Of a stretch of 64,000 nucleotides of DNA, positions 20,478 through 32,909 are shown piece by piece. Every line of letters starts with the position of its first letter. Position 1 is the first letter of the stretch. A model generated the notes under the pieces. It saw nothing but the letters and a program-made list of their open reading frames with translations, did no database searches and was not told the origin of the DNA. The stretch is from NCBI RefSeq assembly GCF_013753875.1, contig NZ_SMDS01000010.1, positions 62,001-126,000 of the forward strand. Direction: 5' to 3'. The position numbers and the translations under genes were made by a program. This DNA is from Candidatus Pantoea persica (GTDB lineage Bacteria; Pseudomonadota; Gammaproteobacteria; Enterobacterales; Enterobacteriaceae).

Positions 20478-22396
20478 TACTGGCTCCCCTTCACTTCTCG
20501 TTTGATGGTCTTTTTAAAACGTCTCTTTTGCCCAGACGAGGGCAAGCCGCGAAACGCCATCGCGCCCGGCTGCTCGCGCGCCTGCTGGATCAGGCCCGTC
20601 AGGGTGCTGACCAGCGGCTGCATAAATTTGTCGTAGCGGCACGCCTTTTCACTGATGCGCGTTAGGGTGGACTCCCACTGCGCCGTCATATCGGGGCGCG
20701 CAGCCATTTCCGGCAGCGAGTGGATCAGCGCCCGTCCCGCTCCGGTCGACTGGATGGCGCGCCCTTTTTTCACCAGAAAGCCGCGGCGAAACAGCAGCTC
20801 AATAATCCCGGCGCGCGTCGCCTCCGTACCTAATCCATCGGTCGCGCGCAGCACTTTCTTTAAGTCTTTATCCTGCACGAAGCGCGCGATGCCGGTCATT
20901 GCCGACAGCAGGGTCGCATAGGTAAAGGGGCACGGTGGCTGCGTCTGTTTCGCCAGCACCTCGCCGCACTCGCACATCAGCACGTCGCCCTTCGCCACTA
21001 CCGGCAGCAGCGTGCCGTCATTCTCCTCGTCGCGCTCTTTGCTGCCCAGCAGGGCGCGCCAGCCCGCCTCGGCGAGAAAGCGCGCTTTGGCGACAAATTT
21101 GCCGCCGGCGATATTCAGCTCTATCACGCACTTGCGGAAAACGGCGTCCGGACAGAACTGCATCAGATACTGACGCGCGATCAGCGCGTAGACGTTTTGC
21201 TCATTTTCTGTAAGCCGCACCGCGCTGGCGCGCGCGGTGGGAATAATGGCGTGGTGGGTGTCGACTTTTTTGTCGTTCCAGCAGCGGCTGCGGCGATCGG
21301 CGCTGAAGTCATCGGGCGGCGTCATGCTGCCCGCATGCGCCTGGATCGCCTTCAGCAACGCGTGACGCCCGGCAAAGTGCTCTTCCGGCAGATAGCGGCA
21401 GTCTGAGCGCGGATAGGTGACCAGCTTGTGGGTTTCATACAGTTTCTGACAGGTGTCCAGCACCGTCTGCGCGCTCAGTCCGTAGCGCTTCGCCGCCTCA
21501 ATCTGCAGGCTGGAGAGAGAGAACGGCAGCGGCGCCGCCTCGCTTTCTCGCTTGTTGTTGTAGCTGGTGACGTTGGCCGGATGGCCGGCGATGCGCGCCA
21601 CCACGTGGTCGGCCAGCGCCCGGTGCAGCAGCCGTCCCTCCTCGTCCTGCCACGGCTCGCAGGCATCGCTCGGCACCCAGCTGGCGAGAAAGCGCTGCTC
21701 ATCCGGCGTGACGATATGCGCCTTCACCTCGAAATAGTCTTTGGGAATAAAGTTTTCGATCTCTTCATCGCGGCGCACCACCAGCCCGAGCACCGGCGTC
21801 TGCACGCGGCCAACCGACAGCACACCGTCATAGCCGGCGCTGCGTCCCAGCAGCGTCCAGGCGCGCGTCATATTAATGCCGTAGAGCCAGTCGGCGCGCG
21901 CGCGCGCCAGCGCGGACACGCACAGCGGGATAAACTCGCGGTTTTCCCGCAGGCGTCTCACCGCGCGCGTCACCGCCTGCGGATTGAGATCGTTGATCAG
22001 GCAGCGCTGCACGCGGCTGCGCTTGTCGGCGGGCAACTGCAGGTAGTCCAGCACTTCATCCACCAGCAGCTGGCCTTCGCGATCTGGGTCGCCCGCATGC
22101 ACCACTTCGCTCGCCTGCCCCAGCAGCTTCTCGATCACTTTAAGCTGTTTCGCCACCGACGGGCGCGGCTGAAGCTGCCACTTTTGCGGGATGATCGGCA
22201 GGTCGGCCAGCGACCAGCGCGCATAGCGGCTGTCATAGCTGTCCGGCTGCGCCTGCTCCAGCAGATGGCCGACGCACCAGGTGACGATCTGATTGTCGCC
22301 GCAGGCGATAAAGCCTTCGCCGCGGCGATGCGGCTTGGGCAGCACATCGGCGATCGCACGGCCAAGACTGGGTTTTTCCGCAATAAACAAACGCAT
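20477..22396 (-). CDS. topB: DNA topoisomerase III
   Basis: 639 residues (E. coli 653). Type IA topoisomerase that decatenates replication and recombination intermediates. N-terminal TOPRIM domain with [16 protein letters not shown] and [15 protein letters not shown]; active-site tyrosine in [19 protein letters not shown]; positive C-terminal tail ([14 protein letters not shown]). The unusual CPFTYATLL near residue 490 (family: HFTDATLL) is a substitution, not a break. Start ATG 22396. selD, which normally separates topB from ydjA, is absent. Confidence 0.95.
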   Translation of the reverse strand: MRLFIAEKPSLGRAIADVLPKPHRRGEGFIACGDNQIVTWCVGHLLEQAQPDSYDSRYARWSLADLPIIPQKWQLQPRPSVAKQLKVIEKLLGQASEVVHAGDPDREGQLLVDEVLDYLQLPADKRSRVQRCLINDLNPQAVTRAVRRLRENREFIPLCVSALARARADWLYGINMTRAWTLLGRSAGYDGVLSVGRVQTPVLGLVVRRDEEIENFIPKDYFEVKAHIVTPDEQRFLASWVPSDACEPWQDEEGRLLHRALADHVVARIAGHPANVTSYNNKRESEAAPLPFSLSSLQIEAAKRYGLSAQTVLDTCQKLYETHKLVTYPRSDCRYLPEEHFAGRHALLKAIQAHAGSMTPPDDFSADRRSRCWNDKKVDTHHAIIPTARASAVRLTENEQNVYALIARQYLMQFCPDAVFRKCVIELNIAGGKFVAKARFLAEAGWRALLGSKERDEENDGTLLPVVAKGDVLMCECGEVLAKQTQPPCPFTYATLLSAMTGIARFVQDKDLKKVLRATDGLGTEATRAGIIELLFRRGFLVKKGRAIQSTGAGRALIHSLPEMAARPDMTAQWESTLTRISEKACRYDKFMQPLVSTLTGLIQQAREQPGAMAFRGLPSSGQKRRFKKTIKREVKGSQ

Positions 22397-22581
22397 AGGT
22401 CAGAGAGATCCTTTACTTCAGGCAGGGGACAGGGGGCCATTGGGCGGCGCATCGCAGGCGCTGCGCTATTTTAGACGTTTCTGGTGTCGGAGGTAAGCAT
22501 CGGCAGGTTACTTCTGGATCGGTCGCACAGGATCCTCGCAACCCACCCGGCGGCGAAAAACGGGGTGCCGTGCGCTAGAAG

Positions 22582-23099
22582 CTAGAAGTAGCGCACGAAC
22601 GGCGTGGTGTCGGGTGGACTACGGTGGTGCTGGATTTAAGCTGCGGCGTGCCCAAGTAGAGAAAGCCGACGATCGCATCCTGTTCGCGACAGCCGAACGC
22701 GCTGCGCCAGATGCCGTTAAAGCCCTGCGCCGCCGCTGCCATCTGCATCGCTATCACGGCGCAGCTCGCCGACACCAACTGCTCCCAGCGCGGCACCTTC
22801 GGGTGCGCTTCGCCGTGCGCAATAACGGTGATGATCATCGGCGCGCTATTAGGGAAACTGCGTCGCCTTCTCGATTGCTTTCTCCTCCAGCTGCGCCTCG
22901 CGCGCCGCCTGCGCCAGCAGTGCACTCAGCCGATCGCGTCCCTCGTTTTCGACGATGACGAAGCGCCAGGGCTGCAGCGTACCGTGGTCCGGCACGCGCA
23001 TCCCGGCGCGGATGATATTTCCAGGCTTTCGCCAGCGGGCGCAGGCTCAGCCAGTCGCGAAGCGGAGCGGCGATTGACCAGTAATTCAAGTGCATTCAT
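22582..23099 (-). pseudogene. ydjA: Nitroreductase family protein YdjA, frameshifted
   Basis: FMN-dependent nitroreductase family. Start [19 protein letters not shown] (ATG 23099) with the FMN-binding RRS motif; frameshift near 23018 (ISSAPG for NIIRAG); the middle ([23 protein letters not shown], by position 22785-22855) is in a second frame; about 11 residues are deleted between FNGIWRS and AFGCREQD; a last frameshift near 22615 precedes TTPFVRYF at the end. Sits between topB and divergent sppA as in E. coli. Confidence 0.88.
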
Positions 23100-23271
23100 G
23101 ATTTTCTCCTAATGTGGTAACGTGTTGGCTAATCTTGGCACAGCCTGATCTTTTGTAACAGTCCGCCGCAATTTCCTGCTGACATTTCCAACGCCGCTCT
23201 TTAGGATGAGGCCGTAATGGAAGGCGGAGCCGCACGGCGACCGCGTTCCGCTAGCGAATATGGAGAGTCTG

Positions 23272-25140
23272 ATGCGCACACTGTGGCGAATAATTGCCGG
23301 CCTGTTTAGGTGGAGCTGGCGCGTGCTGAATTTTATCCGGGAATGTATTCTTAACCTCTTCGTGATCCTTTTGATTCTGGTCGGCGTGGGGATCTGGCTG
23401 CAGGTCAGCGGATCCGGCAGCAGCTCGACGCCGGTGCAGCAAGGCGCGCTGAAAGTCGATTTGACCGGGGTGCTGGTGGATAAGCCGTCGGTCAGCAACA
23501 AGCTGAGCAAGCTGGGCCGTCAGCTGCTGGGCGCCAGCATCGACCGGCTGCAGGAAAACTCGCTGTTTGACGTGGTCGACGCCATCCGTCAGGCGAAAAG
23601 CGATAAAAATATCACCGGCATAGTGCTGGATCTGCGCGATTTCGCTGGCGGCGATCAGCCGTCGCTGCAGTATGTCGGCAAGGCGCTGCGCGAGTTCCGC
23701 GACAGCGGCAAGCCCATCTTCGCGCTGGGGGACAGCTACAGCCAGGCGCAATACTATCTCGCCAGCTACGCCAGCAAAATTTACCTCTCTCCACAGGGCA
23801 CCGTCGATCTGCACGGCTTCGCCACCAACGGCCTCTACTATAAGACGCTGCTGGACAAGCTGAAGGTCAACTCCCACGTTTTCCGCGTCGGCACCTATAA
23901 GTCCGCCGTCGAGCCGTTCCTGCGCGACGACATGTCGCAGGCGGCGCGCGAGGCAGACAGCCGCTGGGTAGGCCAGTTGTGGCAGAACTACCTCAACACC
24001 GTCGCGGGTAACCGTCAGATTACGCCGGAGCAGCTCTTCCCCGGCGCGGCGGTGATCATTGCCGGACTTCAGGCGGTGAACGGCGATACCGCCAAATATG
24101 CGCTGAACAACAAGCTGGTGGACGTGCTGGACAGCCGCGCGGCGGCCGATCAGGAGCTGGTGAAAACTTTCGGCTGGGATAAGGCTAGCAACGACTATCA
24201 CAGCGTCAGCATCTATAACTACAGCGACTACAGCGTCAAGCAGCCGACGCAGCGCGACGGCAATATCGCCGTAGTGCTGGCGAGCGGTGCAATCATGGAC
24301 GGCGAAGAGACGCCTGGCAACGTAGGCGGCGATACCACCGCCGAGCAGATCCGCGACGCGAGCCTCGATCCGAAAATCAAAGCGCTCATCCTACGTGTCA
24401 ATAGCCCAGGCGGCAGCGTAACCGCCTCTGAGGCGATCCGCGAAGAGCTGGCGGCGGCGCACGCGGCCGGCAAGCCGGTGGTGGTCTCCATGGGCGGCAT
24501 GGCGGCGTCAGGCGGCTACTGGATCTCGACCCCGGCGGACTATATCGTCGCCAACCCCAGCACCCTTACCGGCTCGATCGGCATCTTCGGCGTGATCAAC
24601 ACGCTGGAAAACAGCCTGGATTCCATCGGCGTGCACACCGACGGCGTGGTGACGTCGCCGCTGGCAGACGTCTCGTCGACTAAGGCGCTACCGAACGAAG
24701 TGCAGCAGCTGATGCAGCTAACGATTGAAAACGGCTACCGCAACTTCGTCGGTCTGGTGGCCGCATCGCGTCACAAAACCCCGGCGCAGATTGACACCAT
24801 CGCGCAGGGCCACGTCTGGACCGGCAGCGACGCGAAAGCCAACGGTCTGGTGGATGCGCTGGGCGACTTCGACGACGCGGTGAAGAAGGCGGGCGAGCTG
24901 GCGAAGGTTGCCAACCCGCAGCTCACCTGGTATCAGGATCAGCCCAGCATGTTCGATATGCTGCTCAGCCAGGTTAACGCCTCGGCGCAGGCGGTGCTGC
25001 CGAATTTGCTGAAGGTCTGGCTGCCGACGCCAGTGCGCGACGTGATGGGTGCCATGGCGGCGCAGCCCGGCCTGCTGAATAACCTGAACGATCCGCAAAA
25101 TCGCTACGCCTTCTGTCTGAACTGCGGCGAAGTGCGATAA
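23272..25140 (+). CDS. sppA: Signal peptide peptidase SppA, 67 kDa type
   Basis: 622 residues (E. coli 618). Inner-membrane serine protease that digests cleaved signal peptides, active as a tetramer facing the periplasm. One N-terminal membrane helix (about 18-45). Catalytic dyad conserved: lysine in VGTYKSAVEPF and serine in MGGMAASGGYWIS. ATG 23272 (MRTLWRIIAGLFRWSW) is chosen because GGAG at 23263-23266 has proper spacing and it matches the E. coli start. Intact; ansA follows 90 bases later. Confidence 0.95.
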   Translation: MRTLWRIIAGLFRWSWRVLNFIRECILNLFVILLILVGVGIWLQVSGSGSSSTPVQQGALKVDLTGVLVDKPSVSNKLSKLGRQLLGASIDRLQENSLFDVVDAIRQAKSDKNITGIVLDLRDFAGGDQPSLQYVGKALREFRDSGKPIFALGDSYSQAQYYLASYASKIYLSPQGTVDLHGFATNGLYYKTLLDKLKVNSHVFRVGTYKSAVEPFLRDDMSQAAREADSRWVGQLWQNYLNTVAGNRQITPEQLFPGAAVIIAGLQAVNGDTAKYALNNKLVDVLDSRAAADQELVKTFGWDKASNDYHSVSIYNYSDYSVKQPTQRDGNIAVVLASGAIMDGEETPGNVGGDTTAEQIRDASLDPKIKALILRVNSPGGSVTASEAIREELAAAHAAGKPVVVSMGGMAASGGYWISTPADYIVANPSTLTGSIGIFGVINTLENSLDSIGVHTDGVVTSPLADVSSTKALPNEVQQLMQLTIENGYRNFVGLVAASRHKTPAQIDTIAQGHVWTGSDAKANGLVDALGDFDDAVKKAGELAKVANPQLTWYQDQPSMFDMLLSQVNASAQAVLPNLLKVWLPTPVRDVMGAMAAQPGLLNNLNDPQNRYAFCLNCGEVR

Positions 25141-25230
25141 AGCTCGCAGCCCGAGCCCGGTCACCGATCGGGCTACTTTCCCCCCTCTTTCCCCTTATAA
25201 TGCGCGTTTTACGGCAAGTCTGAGTTTCTG

Positions 25231-26258
25231 ATGCAAAAGAAAAATATCTATGTCGCCTATACCCTATACCGGCGGCACCATTGGCATGCAGTGCTCTGCG
25301 CAGGGCTATATTCCGGTTTCTGGCCATCTGCAGCAGCAGCTAGCGAATATGCCGGAATTTCATCGCCCTGAAATGCCATCTTTTACGATTAATGAAGACC
25401 ATCCGCTGATCGACTCCTCCGATATGACGCCGGAAGACTGGCAGGCGATCGCCAAGGATATCCGCCAAAATTATGATCGTTACGATGGATTTTTTATTCC
25501 GCATGGAACCGATACCATGGCGTTCACCGCCTCGGCGCTGTCGTTCATGCTGGAGAACCTGGCGAAGCCCATGATCGTCATCGGTTCGTAGAACCCACTG
25601 GCGGAGCTGCGCTCCGACGGCCAGCAAAACCTGCTGAACACGCTCTACGTCGCCGCGAATTACCCGATTAATGAAGTCTCGCTGTTTTTCAACGATCCGC
25701 TCTATCGCGGCAACCGGACGACCAAAGCCCACGCGAACGGCTTCAACGCTTTTGCGTCGCCGAACCTCTCCGCGCTGCTGGAGGCGGGCATTCATACTCG
25801 CCGCCTGAATACGCCGCCTGCGCCGCAGGGCAACGGCCCGCTGAAGGTACACACCATTACGCCGCAGCCTATCGGCGTAGTGACCATCTGTCCGGGCATT
25901 TCGGCGGATGTGGTGCGTAACTTCCTGCGGCAGCCGCTCAAGGCGCTGATCCTGCGCTCTTACGGCGTCGGCAATGCGCCGCAGAACGCGGAGTTTCTCG
26001 CCGAGCTGCAGCAGGCCAGCAACCGCGGTATCGTGGTGGTGAATCTGACCCAGTGCATCTCCGGCAAGGTGAATATGGGCGGCTACGCTACCGGCAACGC
26101 GCTGGAGCACGCCTGCGTGATCAGCGGATTTGATATTTGATTTAACCCTGGAAGCCGCGCTGACTAAGCCTCACTTTTTACTAAGCCAGGACCTTTCCTG
26201 CGACCAGATTCGCGCCAGGATGCAGCAAAATTTGCGCGGTGAACTGACCGAAGACTAA
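25231..26258 (+). pseudogene. ansA: L-asparaginase I, three lesions
   Basis: Start MQKKNIYVAYT (ATG 25231). A 7-base tandem duplication (TATACCC twice, about 25256-25270) shifts the frame just before the catalytic GGTIGMQ. The body then reads well (SGHLQQQLANMPEFHRPEM, HGTDTMAFTASALSFML) until TAG at 25589-25591 where the family has Q in GSQ. It continues in phase to NMGGYATGNALEH, and a further frameshift near 26140 precedes LTLEAALTK...NLRGELTED. Cytoplasmic asparagine hydrolysis is lost from this locus. pncA is 16 bases downstream. Confidence 0.93.
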
Positions 26259-26274
26259 TTCTGATCCACCTGTT

Positions 26275-26890
26275 ATGAAGCAGGCCCTCATTATCATCGA
26301 TATACAAAACGATTTCTGTTCGAGCGGCCCGATGGCTGTGCGCGAAGGCGATATGACCGTCGCGGTCGCCAACCGCTACGCCCGTAAATTCCGCGTGCGC
26401 GGCAAAGGCAAATATGTGCTGGCGCTGCAGGACTGGCATAGCACTAACCATGGCAGCTTCGCTTCCCGTCTCCGGCGAGCCGGTCTACCCGCTGGGCGAG
26501 CTGAACGGCCTGGCGCAGATCTGGTGGCCGGATCACGGCATTCAGGGTTCAACCGACGCCGAGTTGCATCCCGATATCGATCGTAGCCTGATCGATGCGG
26601 TGTTTCACAAAGGACAGGATATCGACGTCGACAGCTATAGCGCCTTTTTCGACAACGGCCACTGCCGGAAGACCGAGCTGGACAGCTGGCTGCAGGCGCG
26701 CGGCATTACCCACCTGGTGATGCTGGGCATCGCTACCACTACTGCGTTAAGTATAGCCGTGCTGGACGTGCTGGAGCTGGGCTATCAGGTCACGGTGGTG
26801 AAAGAAGGCTGTAGCGGCGTCAATCTCAATCCGGAAGACAGCGAGATTGTGTTCGCGCAGATAAAGGCGCAGGGCGCCGTGCTGATTTAA
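26275..26890 (+). pseudogene. pncA: Nicotinamidase PncA, frameshifted and lacking catalytic Cys
   Basis: Nicotinamide to nicotinate, NAD recycling. Start MKQALIIIDIQNDFCSSG with the catalytic aspartate (DIQND). Frameshift near 26462 between HGSFASR and VSGEPVYPLGELNG. Metal-site WPDH is kept. The catalytic cysteine region GLATDYCVK of the family reads GIATTTALS, so Cys is Ala. Two independent inactivating changes. Tandem with ansA as in E. coli. Confidence 0.92.
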
Positions 26891-26922
26891 CAAACTAGGC
26901 CGACGGAACGTCGGCCTGTTGC

Positions 26923-27204
26923 TTAGTGCAGGTTAATGCGCGTCACCTCGGACTCGATGCCGAAATCTTCCTTCAGCTCGCGCCTCGATTTGGTCACCAT
27001 TTCCCCGCCCTTGCCGATGGTCATATGCTGAGGTGCCTCGTTATGGCGCGCCTGATATAGCATCACCAGCTGCATGCAGTTGTCGCGCTGCACCTGCGTC
27101 AGCGCCACACCGTCCGGCCATTTGCCGGTTTCGACCGCCGCCGACAGCCGCGCGTAAACTTCCGGCGTCATGGCGTCGAGCATCGCGTCAAGTTGCTCTT
27201 TCAT
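26923..27204 (-). CDS. yeaC: YeaC, DUF1315 family protein
   Basis: 93 residues (E. coli YeaC 90). Small cytoplasmic protein of unknown function with the conserved [20 protein letters not shown] and [11 protein letters not shown] segments. ATG 27204 overlaps the end of msrB by 17 bases, so it is probably translated in a coupled way from the msrB-yeaC transcript. Intact although msrB is not. Confidence 0.9.
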   Translation of the reverse strand: MKEQLDAMLDAMTPEVYARLSAAVETGKWPDGVALTQVQRDNCMQLVMLYQARHNEAPQHMTIGKGGEMVTKSRRELKEDFGIESEVTRINLH

Positions 27205-27551
27205 CGGTTACCCCCTGCGTCTGATCGCCCTGTTCGTCTGTAAAAATCAGCGACGCCGGGTTCATACAGTAGCGTTCGCCGGTCGGCTGCGGGCCGTCGT
27301 GAAAAACGTGCCCGAGGTGCGCATCGTCGCTGACCGGCTTATAGAAGCTCGGCCAGCCGCAGGAGTCATATTTTGTTTCGGAAAGAAACAGCGGCGCATT
27401 GCAGACTAGGCAGTAATAGATGCCTTCCTGTTTGTTTGTTGTGCAAAAGCGCGTCGCTGAACGGCGGCTCCGTGCCGCGATTCTGGGTTACATAGCGCTG
27501 CATTTCAGACAATTGCGAAATTTTTGCTTCGGGTGCGGTTTGTTTAGCCAT
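27188..27551 (-). pseudogene. msrB: Peptide methionine-R-sulfoxide reductase MsrB, deleted
   Basis: Start [21 protein letters not shown] (ATG 27551). Normal until LLHNKQ, then a frameshift near 27435; the other frame gives [37 protein letters not shown] by position. One glycine is missing (YDSCGW for YDSGCGW) and about 24 residues between PVS and DAHLG are deleted, removing the second zinc CxxC pair. The active-site GERYCMN remains. Divergent from gapA as in E. coli. Confidence 0.9.
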
Positions 27552-28899
<1,348 letters not shown>

Positions 28900-28922
28900 G
28901 CCAATATGTCTCGACAGACAAC

Positions 28923-28949
28923 AAGGGCGACTTCGGTCGCCCTTTTTTA
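28923..28949 (+). terminator. gapA terminator
   Basis: AAGGGCGAC-TTCG-GTCGCCCTT followed by TTTT, UUCG tetraloop stem 25 bases after gapA. Confidence 0.92.
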
Positions 28950-28974
28950 TCGTAGCAACAGGAAGGATTCGGCC

Positions 28975-29822
28975 ATGCAAGATAAAATTTTCTCCCTGCC
29001 CGTAGTGAAGCAGATCACCCCTTATCTGTCGCAGCGCCAGCTGGGCGAGCTGCCGGTGATCGTGGTGAGCCATCCCCAGTTTCGCGCCGCCGTCACGCTG
29101 CAGGGCGCTCACCTTATCGCCTGGCAGCCAAGCGGAGAAAAGCCGGTAATCTGGCTGAGCGAGAAGTCGCCCTTCGCGGCGGCGTGCCGATCTGCTGGCC
29201 CTGGTTCGGTCCGGCTTGCGAACCGGCGCACGGCTTTGCCCGCAATCAGACCTGGACGCTGTCGGCCCACGACGAAAACGTTATGCTGACGTTCGTGCTG
29301 GAAAGCAACGCGCAGACCAAAAAGCTCTGGCCACATGACTTCACCCTTTTTGCCCGTTTCCGCCTGGGCAAACACTGCGAAATCGAACTGGAAGCGCACG
29401 GCGACTATCACGCCACCGGCGCGCTGCACAGCTATTTCCATGTGGCCGATATCGCAGGCGTGGAGGTGAGCGGGCTGGGCGGGCACTTTATCGACAAGGT
29501 GGACAACAACAGCGAGCTCACCTCCGACGGCAAACAAACCTATCCTGGCCGCGTTGACCGGGTGTTCACCCAGCCGGAAGACTGCGCAACGATTCAGGAT
29601 AAGCAGGGTCAGCGCATCATCGAGGTTTACCATCACCATCACAGCGACGTGGTGACCTGGAATCCCGGCGTGGAGCTCTCCTGCAGCATGGCAGATATGG
29701 CTAACGACGGCTACAAGAGCATGGTCTGCATCGAGAGGGCGCGCATTACTCGCCCGATGGAAAGCGCGGGCGAAAAGCCGGCGAGACTGGCCACCACCTT
29801 CCGTCTGCGCAAGCGGGCGTAA
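28975..29822 (+). pseudogene. yeaD: Glucose-6-phosphate 1-epimerase family protein YeaD, frameshifted
   Basis: Aldose-1-epimerase-like fold. ATG 28975 (MQDKIFSLPVVKQITPYLS) through GEKPVIWLSEKSPF is in frame; near 29177 a short deletion takes out the ELGNAIR-equivalent codons and shifts the frame. The rest (GGVPICWPWFGP, HDFTLFARFRLGK, LHSYFHVADI with the catalytic His, VTWNPG, to FRLRKRA) is continuous in the second frame to 29822. One net lesion; the second part has no proper start. Downstream of gapA as in E. coli. Confidence 0.88.
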
Positions 29823-29932
29823 CACGTTACCCGTCTGAGCGGGCTTAAGGCGGTGCTGTGCAAGCGGCCGTGACGAATTGCCAGCCTGAGCAGACGTAAC
29901 GCGCCGCATCCGCCCTGCCCTCAGCGCAGATG

Positions 29933-29961
29933 AAAAAAAGAGCGAGTAATCGCTCTTTTTT
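29933..29961. terminator. Bidirectional terminator between yeaD and kdsA
   Basis: A-run, GAGCGA-GTAA-TCGCTC, T-run. Symmetric, serves the convergent genes. Confidence 0.9.
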
Positions 29962-29977
29962 ATGCGGCCTGTGGGAC

Positions 29978-30841
<864 letters not shown>

Positions 30842-30859
30842 TTAACTTTGTGGGTGCGC

Positions 30860-31669
30860 TTAGTGCAGCGTCACCTGTTTTTGTTCAATTGCGTGAATTT
30901 GCACTTTGATCATTTCGCTGACCGGATCCTCGGGACACTGCTCAACGAAGTAGGTTAAATCGTTTAGCGCAATATGTTCGCACTCCAGCTGCGCATAGAT
31001 CAAACCACGGTCGCGGATTTCATATGGATCGTCAGGATCGATCTGCAGCAGCACCTGACTGACGCCGAGCGCCAGCTCCATCTGCTTCTCCTCCATCAGC
31101 GCCGCCTTCATTGTGTCGAGCATCTTACGCATCACGCTGATGGTCTTCGCCTCATCCAGATCGTCATCGTAGAGTTTCGCCGTCGGGCTGATATTGCCCT
31201 TCAGCCACACTTCCAGCGTATGCGTATCTAGCGTCTCGCCGTTGAACGGGTTGATCAGCCACATCTCGCCGTCTAACCAGTCGGCGCGCAGGATAAGCTG
31301 CGTCGGGAAAATCACCGGCATCAGCGGAATCTCGAGCTGCTGCGCGATATGCAGCAGGATGACGCCCAGCGACACTGCCGCGCCCTGGCGTGTCTTCAGC
31401 ACTTTATCCAGCCACAGCGCATCGGAGAGGTTGTAAACGCCGCTGGCGCCGCCGAATCTCCACTGGAGGTAAAACAGTTCCAGCAGCTTCTCCAGCTGCA
31501 TATCGGCGTCCTGTTCGCTGCTGACGTACTGACGCGCTTCCGCCACCAACGACGCCAGCTGCGCCTGCACGGAGGAGGTAGGAAAATCGGCGCGGATCGC
31601 GAGCGTCGCGCCGATCACCGCTTCGCACAGCGGTGTCTGGCTAAAATCTAATTGTTCGGTCGAGGTCAT
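30860..31669 (-). CDS. sirB1: SirB1 family protein, transglutaminase-like with TPR
   Basis: 269 residues, identical length to E. coli YchA/SirB1. N-terminal transglutaminase-like fold (LEKLLELFYLQWRFGG, GAAVSLGVILLHIAQQLEIP) and a C-terminal TPR-like repeat (IRDRGLIYAQLECEHIALNDLTYFVEQ, by position). Role unclear; conserved in the prfA-prmC-sirB-kdsA cluster. Start ATG overlaps the sirB2 stop (ATGA, 31666-31669). Confidence 0.93.
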   Translation of the reverse strand: MTSTEQLDFSQTPLCEAVIGATLAIRADFPTSSVQAQLASLVAEARQYVSSEQDADMQLEKLLELFYLQWRFGGASGVYNLSDALWLDKVLKTRQGAAVSLGVILLHIAQQLEIPLMPVIFPTQLILRADWLDGEMWLINPFNGETLDTHTLEVWLKGNISPTAKLYDDDLDEAKTISVMRKMLDTMKAALMEEKQMELALGVSQVLLQIDPDDPYEIRDRGLIYAQLECEHIALNDLTYFVEQCPEDPVSEMIKVQIHAIEQKQVTLH

Positions 31670-32079
31670 ACTATCCCCAATAACGGCATTTTGGTCACCG
31701 CCAGCTTAATCACTGTCATCAGCGCGACCAGCGCAATCAGGAAAGCGATCCAGCGAGTGCGGCTGGTACGCGGGCGACGACTCAATGCCACGGAACCTAA
31801 GGCGATGTAGATGATAACGCCTAAAAGCTTCTCCGTCAGCCAGCTTCCTTGCGGCGTGAAGGGGTAAAAATGCGTAATCAGCACCAGCAGCACGCCGCTG
31901 AGCAGTAAAACGGTGTAGTTAACGTGAGGAGTAATACGCACCCAGCGGCGCTTCAGCGCGGCCGAGCCGCTGCGCAGCCAGTAAAAGCGCAGAATAAACA
32001 GGGAGATGCTGATAAATACCGTCAGCAGATGCAGTTGCTTAATCAGCGGATAGTAGCGGCCATGATGCGTCCTTATCAA
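31666..32079 (-). CDS. sirB2: SirB2 family inner-membrane protein, doubtful start
   Basis: About 130 residues with four hydrophobic segments and the conserved YYPLIKQLHLLTVFIS, WLTEKLLGVIIYIALG motifs; inner membrane, function unknown. The only well-placed initiator, ATG 32063 six bases after AAGGA, is one base out of phase (it would read MAATIR then stop). In-phase translation needs TTG 32079, overlapping the prmC stop. A single-base loss after the ATG (MAAYYPLIK... originally) is the likely history. The body is intact, so it is either a fresh pseudogene or re-initiates by coupling. Confidence 0.7.
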   Translation of the reverse strand: MIRTHHGRYYPLIKQLHLLTVFISISLFILRFYWLRSGSAALKRRWVRITPHVNYTVLLLSGVLLVLITHFYPFTPQGSWLTEKLLGVIIYIALGSVALSRRPRTSRTRWIAFLIALVALMTVIKLAVTKMPLLGIV

Positions 32080-32909
32080 AATGGGGTTTGACCAAAAGTC
32101 ACACGGGGGTTGCCGCCGTAGTCATTGACGCTGGCGACCTGAAGAAATCCCTGCTGCTGCATCAGGTGACGCACCGCCGCGTCCTGTTGCCAGCCATGCT
32201 CCAGCAGCAGCCAGCCGCCGGCCGTCAGCCACTGCGGCGCTTGGGCGATCAGTTGGTGCAGGTCCATCAGCCCGGCCTTGTCGGCCACCAGCGCGCTGAG
32301 CGGCTCAAAGCGCACGTCGCCTTGCGTCAGGTGGCGATCCTGGGCGTCGATATAGGGAGGATTGCTGACCACGACGTCAAAGCGCGCGGCAGGCAGGTTA
32401 TCGAACCAGTGGCTGAGCGCAAACGCGGCGTTGGGGATGGCCAGCCGTTCAGCGTTGCTTTGCGCCAGCGCCACAGCCGCCTCGATGCGATCGACGCCCA
32501 GCACCTCGCAATCGGGGCGTTCGCTCGCCAGCGCCAGCGCAATCGCGCCGGTGCCGGTGCCGAGATCGAGAATGCGCGACGGCGCGGCGGGAATGCGCGT
32601 CAGCGCCTGCTCCACCAGCACTTCGGTATCGGGGCGCGGGATTAGGGTGGCGTTGGACACGCGCAGCGGCAGCGACCAGAACTCACGCTCGCCGATCAGG
32701 TGCGCTACCGGCTCGCCGCGCACGCGCCGCGCCAGCAGCGCCTCAAGGCGCGCCAGCTGCTCGGGCAGCAGTTCGGTTTCGCCGAACGCCACCAGCCAGC
32801 TGCGCGATTTTCCGGTGACGAAACCCAGCAGGATCTCCGCGTCGCGCTTCGGGCTGTCGCCCCCCTGCAGGGGGGCGACAGCCTGTTTCAGCCAGCGTTG
32901 ATACTCCAT
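32076..32909 (-). CDS. prmC: Release factor glutamine methyltransferase PrmC
   Basis: 277 residues, as in E. coli. Methylates the GGQ glutamine of RF1/RF2. SAM motif ILDLGTGTGAIALALASE and catalytic VVSNPPYID are present, with N-terminal helical domain that contacts the release factor. ATG 32909 overlaps the prfA stop (TAATG), so it is co-translated with its substrate RF1. Confidence 0.96.
   Translation of the reverse strand: MEYQRWLKQAVAPLQGGDSPKRDAEILLGFVTGKSRSWLVAFGETELLPEQLARLEALLARRVRGEPVAHLIGEREFWSLPLRVSNATLIPRPDTEVLVEQALTRIPAAPSRILDLGTGTGAIALALASERPDCEVLGVDRIEAAVALAQSNAERLAIPNAAFALSHWFDNLPAARFDVVVSNPPYIDAQDRHLTQGDVRFEPLSALVADKAGLMDLHQLIAQAPQWLTAGGWLLLEHGWQQDAAVRHLMQQQGFLQVASVNDYGGNPRVTFGQTPF

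Noticed and set aside
21428-22474. 348-codon plus-strand ORF
   Set aside because: It is antisense to intact topB, has no start context, and its composition mirrors GC-rich codon third positions of topB.
23251-24201. 316-codon minus-strand ORF
   Set aside because: Antisense of sppA.
32860-32885. C/G-rich palindrome inside prmC (CCCCCTGCAGGGGG)
   Set aside because: It lies within well-conserved coding sequence (VAPLQGGDSP) and needs no separate explanation.
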